DNA from: Aphelocoma coerulescens
Taxonomy: Eukaryota > Chordata > Aves > Passeriformes > Corvidae
DNA length: 64,000 nucleotides
Direction of reading: 5' to 3'
Assembly (NCBI RefSeq): GCF_041296385.1
Contig: NW_027183505.1
Coordinates: 186,001-250,000, forward strand
Below, in pieces: positions 36,174 to 49,259 of the stretch. The translations under genes were made by a program, and so were the position numbers. Each line of letters begins with the position of its first letter. The stretch's first letter is position 1. The notes below the pieces were generated by a model that saw nothing but the letters and a program-made list of their open reading frames with translations, did no database searches and was not told the origin of the DNA.

Positions 36174-38355
36174 TGGGACAGCCAGCTGCAGAGCTCAAGG
36201 GAAGAAGCCCAAAGTGTCACAATGGCTCCTTGCCTTCACATGCAACACCTGGGTCACAATGGTCTCCTTGATTCCATGAGGCCCCACTGTGTCACAATGG
36301 CTCCTTGGTTCCATCAGGTTCCGCAGTGTCACCATGGTCTCCTTTGATCCGCACTGTCATCATGGACAATTGGTTCCATGAGGCCCCGCAGTGTCACAAT
36401 GGTCCCTTGCTTCCATAGGTTTGATGTTGTAACAATGGACTCCTTGCTTCTATGAGCTAGCCTGCTTTTTGCAGAGGTGTCTTTGGTTCCAACAAGGCCC
36501 CGCTGTGTCTCAGTGCACCCTGGCTTCCATGTGGATGTGGAGTATCACAAAGGCTCCTTGGTTCCACCAGGTCCTGCTGTGTCACAATGGGTCCTGTGGT
36601 CCCTGAGGCCCTCCAAAGTCATCGTGAAGGCTTGCTTCCATGAGGTTCCATTATGTGCCAGTGGTCATCTTGGTTCCAGGAGTTTCCTTAGTGTCACAAT
36701 GCTCTCCATGCTTCCTTTAGGCCCTGCTTTGCCACAATGGTCCCCTTGTTTCCATGAGGCCCTGCTGTGTCACAATGGACGTACGGTTCCATGATGTTGC
36801 GTGGTGTCACCGTGCTCTTCTTGAATCCGCAGTGTAACCATGGACCATTGGTTCCATGCGGCCTGGCAGTGTCACAATGGGCTCCTTGATTCCATGATTC
36901 CCCACGGTGTCACAATGGAGCCTTGTTTCTAGGAGGTTCTGTACTGTGACAATTGTCTCCTTGATGCCATCAGCCCCTGCAGTGTCACAATGGCTCCTTG
37001 GTTCCATGAGGAACACAATAGCTTGGCATAAGCATTGAGCAACAGCTGCTGAACACACCTGGCAACATCTGCTTGCATCAAAAGAGGGCTTCAAGCTGAC
37101 AATGGCACCAGCAGCTTCCATCTGCAACAGACACCCAGGAAAGGACAGGCTGTGCCAGTTTGGACAAATTTGGAGGAAAATATCCTCTGATAGAAGGCAG
37201 GTTACACCCAGCCATCCCCCACCAGGTTTGGGAAAAAAGAATTTTCCTGGGAAGAAAGTGAAAGAGAGAAAACCTCTTTTTTTAACAAACACCCAGGAAA
37301 AGGATAACAATGCTAAATATTAAAACCTCTCGCTGTGCAGAGAAAGCTGGGATAATTTGAGAGTCCTTCCGTGTTTCGGTGGGGTCTCCTGAAACATCCA
37401 TAGACAGCGAGGCCCGTGCAAAGAAACAGGGAGCGATTCTTGAGAGAAGTTTCAGAGCTCTTTCTTCTCCAGCCACATGGGCGGGGCACTGCCAAAGAAC
37501 TGAGCAATCACGGCACAAGCAGGGCCCTCCTCGCACAAGGCAACACAAAATAAGCAGTGCTGAACAGGATTAGGGCACATGTGAGCAGGGAGCAGGGAGA
37601 CCCCCCGTGCCCAGGCCATGCCTCTACCCCAGGGTCCCCTCTTCCCATGACCTCATGGCAGGGGGGAGGAACCCCAACACTTCCGTAGGTGTAGTCTCTC
37701 TCCTCCTCCTTGCAGCTGCCTCATGGGCCCACATTCAGGGCTCCCACCTGGGTAGAAAATTCTCCCAATGTGCTCTGATGTTGAAAGAGTCAAGAAGAGA
37801 AGAAGGGAAAAAAACCCCCGAAGTCCCAGGAAAACAAAGTTCAACTCTCCATCTCCCTCCAGAGAAAAGGAGCTGAAAACTGGCTAAAAAGAAACAAGGT
37901 TGTTTCCACCGCTCTTGCTGCAAGCAGGATGCAGAGGAGTGTGTATGTGTGTCCTTGAACAAACGCTCTGAGAAGTTTGTCCGTTTTTTTTTTTTCCTCT
38001 CTCCCCTCTCAGGCTCAGTTGAAAGGCACAGAAATGCACAAAGTTCACTTCTGGGCATAGAGCAGCAATAGGGGATACACATGATAAAGTCACCCCAAGA
38101 CACAGGGACAGAGAATTCAGTGGAAAGACTCCGAGAATTCTGCTCCCAGAGATCATTCCTGCTCACACTGACCCTTGTAGAAAGGGGACATCGTTCCAGG
38201 CAGCCTGTACTGAGCATGTGGCTCCTGAGTGGGGTTTGTTGTTTAGGAAACCTGCTCCGGCTTTTCCATTCTTTCCTTCCAAACAGGAAAACTTCTCCTG
38301 GGGCTGTGTGCAGGCAGAGCCCTGAGGAGAGCAGGTGGCACATGGTGCGCTGGGC
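36174..38355 (+). repeat. Unit U18, H subtype
   Basis: Length 2182 bp; minisatellite block 36217-37011. Standard H copy. A third round of H-D2 starts here, but U18-U19 lack the private marks of the tetramers. Confidence 0.97.
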
Positions 38356-40532
38356 TGGGACAGCCAGCTGCAGAGCTCAAGGGAAGAAGCCCAAAGTGTC
38401 ACAATGGCTCCTTGCCTTCACATGCAACACCTGGGTCACAATGGTCTCCTTGATTCCATGAGGCCCCACTGTGTCACAATGGCTCCTTGGTTCCATCAGG
38501 TTCCGCAGTGTCACCATGGTCTCCTTTGATCCGCACTGTCATCATGGACAATTGGTTCCATGAGGCCCCGCAGTGTCACAATGGTCCCTTGCTTCCATAG
38601 CTTTTACGTTGTAACAATGGACTCCTTGCTTCTATGAGCTAGCCTGCTTTTTGCAGAGGTGTCTTTGGTTCCAACAAGGCCCCGCTGTGTCTCAGTGCAC
38701 CCTGGCTTCCATGTGGATCTGGAGTATCACAAAGGCTCCTTGGTTCCACCAGGTCCTGCTGTGTCACAATGGGTCCTGTGGTCCCTGAGGCCCTCCAAAG
38801 TCATTGTGGAGGCTTGCTTCCATGAGGTTCCATTATGTGCCAGTGGTCATCTTGGTTCCAGGAGTTTCCTTAGTGTCACAATGCTCTCCATGCTTCCATT
38901 AGGCCCTGCTTTGCCACAATGGTCCCCTTGTTTCCATGAGGCCCCGCTGTGTCACAATGGACCTATGGTTCCATGATGTTGCGTGGTGTCACCGTGCTCT
39001 TCTTGAATCCGCAGTGTAACCATGGACCATTGGTTCCATGCAGCCGTGTCACAATGGGCTCCTTGATTCCATGATTCCCCACGGTGTCACAATGGAGCCT
39101 TGTTTCTAGGAGGTTCTGTACTGTCACAATTGCCTCCTTGATGCCATCAGCCCCTGCAGTGTCACAATGGCTCCTTGGTTCCATGAGGAACACAATAGCT
39201 TGGCATAAGCATTGAGCAACAGCTGCTGAACACACCTGGCAACATCTGCTTGCATCAAAAGAGGGCTTCAAGCTGACAATGGCACCAGCAGCTTCCATCT
39301 GCAACAGAGACCCAGGAAAGGACAGGCTGTGCCGGTTTGGACAAATGTGGAGGAAAATATCCTCTGATAGAAGGCAGGTTACACCCAGCCCTCCCCCACC
39401 AGGTTTTTGGAAAAAAGAACTTTCCTGGGAAGAAAGTGAAAGAGATAAAAACTATTTTTTTAACAAACACACAGGAAAAGGATAACAATGCTAAATATTA
39501 AAAGCTCTCGCTGTGCAGAGAAAGCTGGGATAATTTGAGAGTCCTTCCGTGTTTCGGTGGGGTCTCCTGAAACATCCATAGACAGCGAGGCCCGTGCAAA
39601 GAAACAGGGAGCGATTCTTGAGAGAAGTTTCAGAGCTCTTTCTTCTCCAGCCACATGGGCGGGGCACTGCCAAAGAACTGAGCAATCACAGCACAACCAG
39701 GGCCCTCCTCGCACAGGGCAACACAAAATAAGCAGTGCTGAACAGGATTAGGGCACATGTGAGAAGGGAGCAGGGAGACCCCGTGCCCAGGCCATGCCTC
39801 TACCCCAGGGTCCCCTCTCCCATGACCTCATGGCAGGGGGGAGGAACCCCAACACTTCCGTAGGTGCAGTCTCTCTCCTCCTCCTTGCAGCTGGCTCATG
39901 GGCCCACATTCAGGGCCCCCACCTCGGGAGAAAATTCTCCCAATGTGCTCTGATGTTGAAAGAGTCAAGAAGAGAAGAAGGGAAAAAAACCCCCAAAGTC
40001 CCAGGAAAACAAAGTTCAACTCTCCATCTCCCCCCAGAGAAAAGGAGCTGAAAACTGGCTAAAAAGAAACAAAGTTGCTTCCCTCTGCTCTTGCTGCAAG
40101 CAGGATGCAGAGGAGTGTGTATGTGTGTCCTTGAACAAACGCTCTGAGAAGTTTGTCCGGTTTTTTTTCCTCTCCCCCCTCTCAGGCTCAGTTGAAAGGC
40201 ACAGAAATGCACAAAGTTCACTTCTGGGCATAGAGCAGCAATAGGGGATACACACGATAAAGTCACCCCAAGACACAGGGACAGAGAATTCAGTGGAAAG
40301 ACTCCGAGAATTCTGCTCCCAGAGATCATTCATTCCTGCTCACACTGACCCTTGTAGAAAGGGGACATCGTTCCAGGCAGCCTGTACTGAGCATGTGGCT
40401 CCTGAGTGGGGTTTGTTGTTTAGGAAACCTGCTCCGGCTTTTCCATTCTTTCCTTCCAAACAGGAAAACTTCTCCTGGGGCTGTGTGCAGGCAGAGCCCT
40501 GAGGAGAGCAGGTGGCACATGGTGCGCTGGGC
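38356..40532 (+). repeat. Unit U19, D2 subtype without the 2 bp loss
   Basis: Length 2177 bp; minisatellite block 38399-39188. D2 in all other marks (cagccgtg, ggtttttgg) but retains ctcagtgcac at 38691-38700. It is either an ancestral D2 state or a local conversion by a D1 or H unit. Confidence 0.96.
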
Positions 40533-42714
40533 TGGGACAGCCAGCTGCAGAGCTCAAGGGAAGAAGCCCAAAGTGTCACAATGGCTCCTTGCCTTCACAT
40601 GCAACACCTGGGTCACAATGGTCTCCTTGATTCCATGAGGCCCCACTGTGTCACAATGGCTCCTTGGTTCCATCAGGTTCCGCAGTGTCACCATGGTCTC
40701 CTTTGATCCGCACTGTCATCATGGACAATTGGTTCCATGAGGCCCCGCAGTGTCACAATGGTCCCTTGCTTCCATAGGTTTGATGTTGTAACAATGGACT
40801 CCTTGCTTCTATGAGCTAGCCTGCTTTTTGCAGAGGTGTCTTTGGTTCCAACAAGGCCCCGCTGTGTCTCAGTGCACCCTGGCTTCCATGTGGATGTGGA
40901 GTATCACAAAGGCTCCTTGGTTCCACCAGGTCCTGCTGTGTCACAATGGGTCCTGTGGTCCCTGAGGCCCTCCAAAGTCATCGTGAAGGCTTGCTTCCAT
41001 GAGGTTCCATTATGTGCCAGTGGTCATCTTGGTTCCAGGAGTTTCCTTAGTGTCACAATGCTCTCCATGCTTCCTTTAGGCCCTGCTTTGCCACAATGGT
41101 CCCCTTGTTTCCATGAGGCCCTGCTGTGTCACAATGGACGTACGGTTCCATGATGTTGCGTGGTGTCACCGTGCTCTTCTTGAATCCGCAGTGTAACCAT
41201 GGACCATTGGTTCCATGCGGCCTGGCAGTGTCACAATGGGCTCCTTGATTCCATGATTCCCCACGGTGTCACAATGGAGCCTTGTTTCTAGGAGGTTCTG
41301 TACTGTGACAATTGTCTCCTTGATGCCATCAGCCCCTGCAGTGTCACAATGGCTCCTTGGTTCCATGAGGAACACAATAGCTTGGCATAAGCATTGAGCA
41401 ACAGCTGCTGAACACACCTGGCAACATCTGCTTGCATCAAAAGAGGGCTTCAAGCTGACAATGGCACCAGCAGCTTCCATCTGCAACAGACACCCAGGAA
41501 AGGACAGGCTGTGCCAGTTTGGACAAATTTGGAGGAAAATATCCTCTGATAGAAGGCAGGTTACACCCAGCCATCCCCCACCAGGTTTGGGAAAAAAGAA
41601 TTTTCCTGGGAAGAAAGTGAAAGAGAGAAAACCTCTTTTTTTAACAAACACCCAGGAAAAGGATAACAATGCTAAATATTAAAACCTCTCGCTGTGCAGA
41701 GAAAGCTGGGATAATTTGAGAGTCCTTCCGTGTTTCGGTGGGGTCTCCTGAAACATCCATAGACAGCGAGGCCCGTGCAAAGAAACAGGGAGCGATTCTT
41801 GAGAGAAGTTTCAGAGCTCTTTCTTCTCCAGCCACATGGGCGGGGCACTGCCAAAGAACTGAGCAATCACGGCACAAGCAGGGCCCTCCTCGCACAAGGC
41901 AACACAAAATAAGCAGTGCTGAACAGGATTAGGGCACATGTGAGCAGGGAGCAGGGAGACCCCCCGTGCCCAGGCCATGCCTCTACCCCAGGGTCCCCTC
42001 TTCCCATGACCTCATGGCAGGGGGGAGGAACCCCAACACTTCCGTAGGTGTAGTCTCTCTCCTCCTCCTTGCAGCTGCCTCATGGGCCCACATTCAGGGC
42101 TCCCACCTGGGTAGAAAATTCTCCCAATGTGCTCTGATGTTGAAAGAGTCAAGAAGAGAAGAAGGGAAAAAAACCCCCGAAGTCCCAGGAAAACAAAGTT
42201 CAACTCTCCATCTCCCTCCAGAGAAAAGGAGCTGAAAACTGGCTAAAAAGAAACAAGGTTGTTTCCACCGCTCTTGCTGCAAGCAGGATGCAGAGGAGTG
42301 TGTATGTGTGTCCTTGAACAAACGCTCTGAGAAGTTTGTCCGTTTTTTTTTTTTCCTCTCTCCCCTCTCAGGCTCAGTTGAAAGGCACAGAAATGCACAA
42401 AGTTCACTTCTGGGCATAGAGCAGCAATAGGGGATACACATGATAAAGTCACCCCAAGACACAGGGACAGAGAATTCAGTGGAAAGACTCCGAGAATTCT
42501 GCTCCCAGAGATCATTCCTGCTCACACTGACCCTTGTAGAAAGGGGACATCGTTCCAGGCAGCCTGTACTGAGCATGTGGCTCCTGAGTGGGGTTTGTTG
42601 TTTAGGAAACCTGCTCCGGCTTTTCCATTCTTTCCTTCCAAACAGGAAAACTTCTCCTGGGGCTGTGTGCAGGCAGAGCCCTGAGGAGAGCAGGTGGCAC
42701 ATGGTGCGCTGGGC
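40533..42714 (+). repeat. Unit U20, H subtype
   Basis: Length 2182 bp; minisatellite block 40576-41370. Standard H copy. From here the strict H-D2 alternation ends, because a D1 unit follows. Confidence 0.97.
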
Positions 42715-44895
42715 TGGGACAGCCAGCTGCAGAGCTCAAGGGAAGAAGCCCAAAGTGTCACAATGGCTCCTTGCCTTCACATGCAACACCTGGGTCACAA
42801 TGGTCTCCTTGATTCCATGAGGCCCCACTGTGTCACAATGGCTCCTTGGTTCCATCAGGTTCCGCAGTGTCACCATGGTCTCCTTTGATCCGCACTGTCA
42901 TCATGGACAATTGGTTCCATGAGGCCCCGCAGTGTCACAATGGTCCCTTGCTTCCATAGCTTTTACGTTGTAACAATGGACTCCTTGCTTCTATGAGCTA
43001 GCCTGCTTTTTGCAGAGGTGTCTTTGGTTCCAACAAGGCCCCGCTGTGTCTCAGTGCACCCTGGCTTCCATGCGGATCTGGAGTATCACAAAGGCTCCTT
43101 GGTTCCACCAGGTCCTGCTGTGTCACAATGGGTCCTGTGGTCCCTGAGGCCCTCCAAAACCATCGTGGAGGCTTGCTTCCATGAGGTTCCATTATGTGCC
43201 AGTGGTCATCTTGGTTCCAGGAGTTTCCTTAGTGTCACAATGCTCTCCATGCTTCCATTAGGCCCTGCTTTGGCACAATGGTCCCCTTGTTTCCATGAGG
43301 CCCCGCTGTGTCACAATGGACCTATGGTTCCATGATGTTGCGTGGTGTCACCGTGCTCTTCTTGAATCCGCAGTGTAACCATGGACCATTGGTTCCATGC
43401 GGCCTGGCTGTGTCACAATGGGCTCCTTGATTCCATGATTCCCCACGGTGTCACAATGGAGCCTTGTTTCTAGGAGGTTCTGTACTGTCACAATTGTCTC
43501 CTTGATGCCATCAGCCCCTGCAGTGTCACAATGGCTCCTTGGTTCCATGAGGAACACAATAGCTTGGCATAAGCATTGAGCAACAGCTGCTGAACACACC
43601 TGGCAACATCTGCTTGCATCAAAAGAGGGCTTCAAGCTGACAATGGCACCAGCAGCTTCCATCTGCAACAGAGACCCAGGAAAGGACAGGCTGTGCCGGT
43701 TTGGACAAATGTGGAGGAAAATATCCTCTGATAGAAGGCAGGTTACACCCAGCCATCCCCCACCAGGTTTGGGAAAAAAGAATTTTCCTGGGAAGAAAGT
43801 GAAAGAGAGAAAACCTCTTTTTTTAACAAACACACAGGAAAAGGATAACAATGCTAAATATTAAAAGCTCTCGCTGTGCAGAGAAAGCTGGGATAATTTG
43901 AGAGTCCTTCCGTGTTTCGGTGGGGTCTCCTGAAACATCCATAGACAGCGAGGCCCGTGCAAAGAAACAGGGAGCGATTCTTGAGAGAAGTTTCAGAGCT
44001 CTTTCTTCTCCAGCCACATGGGCGGGGCACTGCCAAAGAACTGAGCAATCACAGCACAACCAGGGCCCTCCTCGCACAGGGCAACACAAAATAAGCAGTG
44101 CTGAACAGGATTAGGGCACATGTGAGAAGGGAGCAGGGAGACCCCGTGCCCAGGCCATGCCTCTACCCCAGGGTCCCCTCTCCCATGACCTCATGGCAGG
44201 GGGGAGGAACCCCAACACTTCCGTAGGTGCAGTCTCTCTCCTCCTCCTTGCAGCTGGCTCATGGGCCCACATTCAGGGCCCCCACCTCGGGAGAAAATTC
44301 TCCCAATGTGCTCTGATGTTGAAAGAGTCAAGAAGAGAAGAAGGGAAAAAAACCCCCAAAGTCCCAGGAAAACAAAGTTCAACTCTCCATCTCCCCCCAG
44401 AGAAAAGGAGCTGAAAACTGGCTAAAAAGAAACAAAGTTGCTTCCCTCTGCTCTTGCTGCAAGCAGGATGCAGAGGAGTGTGTATGTGTGTCCTTGAACA
44501 AACGCTCTGAGAAGTTTGTCCGGTTTTTTTTCCTCTCCCCCCTCTCAGGCTCAGTTGAAAGGCACAGAAATGCACAAAGTTCACTTCTGGGCATAGAGCA
44601 GCAATAGGGGATACACACGATAAAGTCACCCCAAGACACAGGGACAGAGAATTCAGTGGAAAGACTCCGAGAATTCTGCTCCCAGAGATCATTCATTCCT
44701 GCTCACACTGACCCTTGTAGAAAGGGGACATCGTTCCAGGCAGCCTGTACTGAGCATGTGGCTCCTGAGTGGGGTTTGTTGTTTAGGAAACCTGCTCCGG
44801 CTTTTCCATTCTTTCCTTCCAAACAGGAAAACTTCTCCTGGGGCTGTGTGCAGGCAGAGCCCTGAGGAGAGCAGGTGGCACATGGTGCGCTGGGC
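42715..44895 (+). repeat. Unit U21, D1 subtype
   Basis: Length 2181 bp; minisatellite block 42758-43552. D1 marks as in U2, U3 and U9. Confidence 0.97.
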
Positions 44896-47077
44896 TGGGA
44901 CAGCCAGCTGCAGAGCTCAAGGGAAGAAGCCCAAAGTGTCACAATGGCTCCTTGCCTTCACATGCAACACCTGGGTCACAATGGTCTCCTTGATTCCATG
45001 AGGCCCCACTGTGTCACAATGGCTCCTTGGTTCCATCAGGTTCCGCAGTGTCACCATGGTCTCCTTTGATCCGCACTGTCATCATGGACAATTGGTTCCA
45101 TGAGGCCCCGCAGTGTCACAATGGTCCCTTGCTTCCATAGGTTTGATGTTGTAACAATGGACTCCTTGCTTCTATGAGCTAGCCTGCTTTTTGCAGAGGT
45201 GTCTTTGGTTCCAACAAGGCCCCGCTGTGTCTCAGTGCACCCTGGCTTCCATGTGGATGTGGAGTATCACAAAGGCTCCTTGGTTCCACCAGGTCCTGCT
45301 GTGTCACAATGGGTCCTGTGGTCCCTGAGGCCCTCCAAAGTCATCGTGAAGGCTTGCTTCCATGAGGTTCCATTATGTGCCAGTGGTCATCTTGGTTCCA
45401 GGAGTTTCCTTAGTGTCACAATGCTCTCCATGCTTCCTTTAGGCCCTGCTTTGCCACAATGGTCCCCTTGTTTCCATGAGGCCCTGCTGTGTCACAATGG
45501 ACGTACGGTTCCATGATGTTGCGTGGTGTCACCGTGCTCTTCTTGAATCCGCAGTGTAACCATGGACCATTGGTTCCATGCGGCCTGGCAGTGTCACAAT
45601 GGGCTCCTTGATTCCATGATTCCCCACGGTGTCACAATGGAGCCTTGTTTCTAGGAGGTTCTGTACTGTGACAATTGTCTCCTTGATGCCATCAGCCCCT
45701 GCAGTGTCACAATGGCTCCTTGGTTCCATGAGGAACACAATAGCTTGGCATAAGCATTGAGCAACAGCTGCTGAACACACCTGGCAACATCTGCTTGCAT
45801 CAAAAGAGGGCTTCAAGCTGACAATGGCACCAGCAGCTTCCATCTGCAACAGACACCCAGGAAAGGACAGGCTGTGCCAGTTTGGACAAATTTGGAGGAA
45901 AATATCCTCTGATAGAAGGCAGGTTACACCCAGCCATCCCCCACCAGGTTTGGGAAAAAAGAATTTTCCTGGGAAGAAAGTGAAAGAGAGAAAACCTCTT
46001 TTTTTAACAAACACCCAGGAAAAGGATAACAATGCTAAATATTAAAAGCTCTCGCTGTGCAGAGAAAGCTGGGATAATTTGAGAGTCCTTCCGTGTTTCG
46101 GTGGGGTCTCCTGAAACATCCATAGACAGCGAGGCCCGTGCAAAGAAACAGGGAGCGATTCTTGAGAGAAGTTTCAGAGCTCTTTCTTCTCCAGCCACAT
46201 GGGCGGGGCACTGCCAAAGAACTGAGCAATCACGGCACAAGCAGGGCCCTCCTCGCACAAGGCAACACAAAATAAGCAGTGCTGAACAGGATTAGGGCAC
46301 ATGTGAGCAGGGAGCAGGGAGACCCCCCGTGCCCAGGCCATGCCTCTACCCCAGGGTCCCCTCTTCCCATGACCTCATGGCAGGGGGGAGGAACCCCAAC
46401 ACTTCCGTAGGTGTAGTCTCTCTCCTCCTCCTTGCAGCTGCCTCATGGGCCCACATTCAGGGCTCCCACCTGGGTAGAAAATTCTCCCAATGTGCTCTGA
46501 TGTTGAAAGAGTCAAGAAGAGAAGAAGGGAAAAAAACCCCCGAAGTCCCAGGAAAACAAAGTTCAACTCTCCATCTCCCTCCAGAGAAAAGGAGCTGAAA
46601 ACTGGCTAAAAAGAAACAAGGTTGTTTCCACCGCTCTTGCTGCAAGCAGGATGCAGAGGAGTGTGTATGTGTGTCCTTGAACAAACGCTCTGAGAAGTTT
46701 GTCCGTTTTTTTTTTTTCCTCTCTCCCCTCTCAGGCTCAGTTGAAAGGCACAGAAATGCACAAAGTTCACTTCTGGGCATAGAGCAGCAATAGGGGATAC
46801 ACATGATAAAGTCACCCCAAGACACAGGGACAGAGAATTCAGTGGAAAGACTCCGAGAATTCTGCTCCCAGAGATCATTCCTGCTCACACTGACCCTTGT
46901 AGAAAGGGGACATCGTTCCAGGCAGCCTGTACTGAGCATGTGGCTCCTGAGTGGGGTTTGTTGTTTAGGAAACCTGCTCCGGCTTTTCCATTCTTTCCTT
47001 CCAAACAGGAAAACTTCTCCTGGGGCTGTGTGCAGGCAGAGCCCTGAGGAGAGCAGGTGGCACATGGTGCGCTGGGC
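44896..47077 (+). repeat. Unit U22, H subtype with a D-like substitution
   Basis: Length 2182 bp; minisatellite block 44939-45733. H type except for attaaaagct at 46041-46050, where other standard H units read attaaaacct. This is a one-site exchange with the D family. Confidence 0.96.
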
Positions 47078-49259
47078 TGGGACAGCCAGCTGCAGAGCTC
47101 AAGGGAAGAAGCCCAAAGTGTCACAATGGCTCCTTGCCTTCACATGCAACACCTGGGTCACAATGGTCTCCTTGATTCCATGAGGCCCCACTGTGTCACA
47201 ATGGCTCCTTGGTTCCATCAGGTTCCGCAGTGTCACCATGGTCTCCTTTGATCCGCACTGTCATCATGGACAATTGGTTCCATGAGGCCCCGCAGTGTCA
47301 CAATGGTCCCTTGCTTCCATAGCTTTTACGTTGTAACAATGGACTCCTTGCTTCTATGAGCTAGCCTGCTTTTTGCAGAGGTGTCTTTGGTTCCAACAAG
47401 GCCCCGCTGTGTCTCAGTGCACCCTGGCTTCCATGCGGATCTGGAGTATCACAAAGGCTCCTTGGTTCCACCAGGTCCTGCTGTGTCACAATGGGTCCTG
47501 TGGTCCCTGAGGCCCTCCAAAACCATCGTGGAGGCTTGCTTCCATGAGGTTCCATTATGTGCCAGTGGTCATCTTGGTTCCAGGAGTTTCCTTAGTGTCA
47601 CAATGCTCTCCATGCTTCCATTAGGCCCTGCTTTGGCACAATGGTCCCCTTGTTTCCATGAGGCCCCGCTGTGTCACAATGGACCTATGGTTCCATGATG
47701 TTGCGTGGTGTCACCGTGCTCTTCTTGAATCCGCAGTGTAACCATGGACCATTGGTTCCATGCGGCCTGGCTGTGTCACAATGGGCTCCTTGATTCCATG
47801 ATTCCCCACGGTGTCACAATGGAGCCTTGTTTCTAGGAGGTTCTGTACTGTCACAATTGTCTCCTTGATGCCATCAGCCCCTGCAGTGTCACAATGGCTC
47901 CTTGGTTCCATGAGGAACACAATAGCTTGGCATAAGCATTGAGCAACAGCTGCTGAACACACCTGGCAACATCTGCTTGCATCAAAAGAGGGCTTCAAGC
48001 TGACAATGGCACCAGCAGCTTCCATCTGCAACAGAGACCCAGGAAAGGACAGGCTGTGCCGGTTTGGACAAATGTGGAGGAAAATATCCTCTGATAGAAG
48101 GCAGGTTACACCCAGCCCTCCCCCACCAGGTTTTTGGAAAAAAGAACTTTCCTGGGAAGAAAGTGAAAGAGATAAAAACTATTTTTTTAACAAACACACA
48201 GGAAAAGGATAGCAATGCTAAATATTAAAAGCTCTCGCTGTGCAGAGAAAGCTGGGATAATTTTAGAGTCCTTCTGTGTTTCGGTGGGGTCTCCTGAAAC
48301 ATCCATAGATAGCGAGGCCCGTGCAAAGAAATAGGGAGCGATTCTTGAGAGAAGTTTCAGAGCTCTTTCTTCTCCAGCCACATGGGCGGGGCACTGCCAA
48401 AGAACTGAGCAATCACAGCACAACCAGGGCCCTCCTCGCACAGGGCAACACAAAATAAGCAGTGCTGAACAGGATTAGGGCACATGTCAGCAGGGAGCAG
48501 GGAGACCCCCGTGCCCAGGCCATGCCTCTACCCCAGGGTCCCCTCTCCCATGACCTCATGGCAGGGGGGAGGAACCCCAACACTTCCGTAGGTGTAGTCT
48601 CTCTCCTCCTCCTTGCAGCTGCCTCATGGGCCCACATTCAGGGCCCCCACCTCGGGAGAAAATTCTCCCAATGTGCTCTGATGTTGAAAGAGTCAAGAAG
48701 AGAAGAAGGGAAAAAAACCCCCCGAAGTCCCAGGAAAACAAAGTTCAACTCTCCATCTCCCCCCAGAGAAAAGGAGCTGAAAACTGGCTAAAAAGAAACA
48801 AAGTTGCTTCCTCTGCTCTTGCTGCAAGCAGGATGCAGAGGAGTGTGTATGTGTGTCCTCGAAAAAACGCTCTGAGAAGTTTGTCCGGTTTTTTTCCTCT
48901 CCCCCCTCTCAGGCTCAGTTGAAAGGCACAGAAATGCACAAAGTTCACTTCTGGGCATAGAGCAGCAATAGGGGATACACATGATAAAGTCACCCCAAGA
49001 CACAGGGACAGAGAATTCAGTGGAAAGACTCCGAGAATTCTGCTCCCAGAGATCATTCATTCCTGCTCACACTGACCCTTGTAGAAAGGGGACCTCGTTC
49101 CAGGCAGCCTGTACTGAGCATGTGGCTCCTGAGTGGGGTTTGTTGTTTAGGAAACCTGCTCCGGCTTTTCCATTCTTTCCTTCCAAACAGGAAAACTTCT
49201 CCTGGGGCTGTGTGCAGGCAGAGCCCTGAGGAGAGCAGGTGGCACATGGTGCGCTGGGC
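47078..49259 (+). repeat. Unit U23, D1/D2 mosaic rich in private mutations
   Basis: Length 2182 bp; minisatellite block 47121-47915. The left part is D1 (tgcggatctgg, aaaaccatcg, ggcctggctgtg). The middle is D2 (ccctcccccacc, ggtttttgg, ataaaaact). Between 48212 and 49094 lies a cluster of changes rare or absent elsewhere: G 48212 (shared with U30), T 48264, T 48275, T 48310, T 48332, C 48488, C 48860, A 48864 and C 49094, plus a 5-C tract and a shortened poly-T. It is the most diverged unit in the window. Confidence 0.95.

Larger units (their letters stand above)
36174..40532 (+). repeat. Last H-D2 dimer of the regular run (U18-U19, 4359 bp)
   Basis: Same alternation as U10-U17. The 2 bp excess over 4357 comes from the retained ag in U19. 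After it the order changes to H, D1, H, mosaic. Confidence 0.9.
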
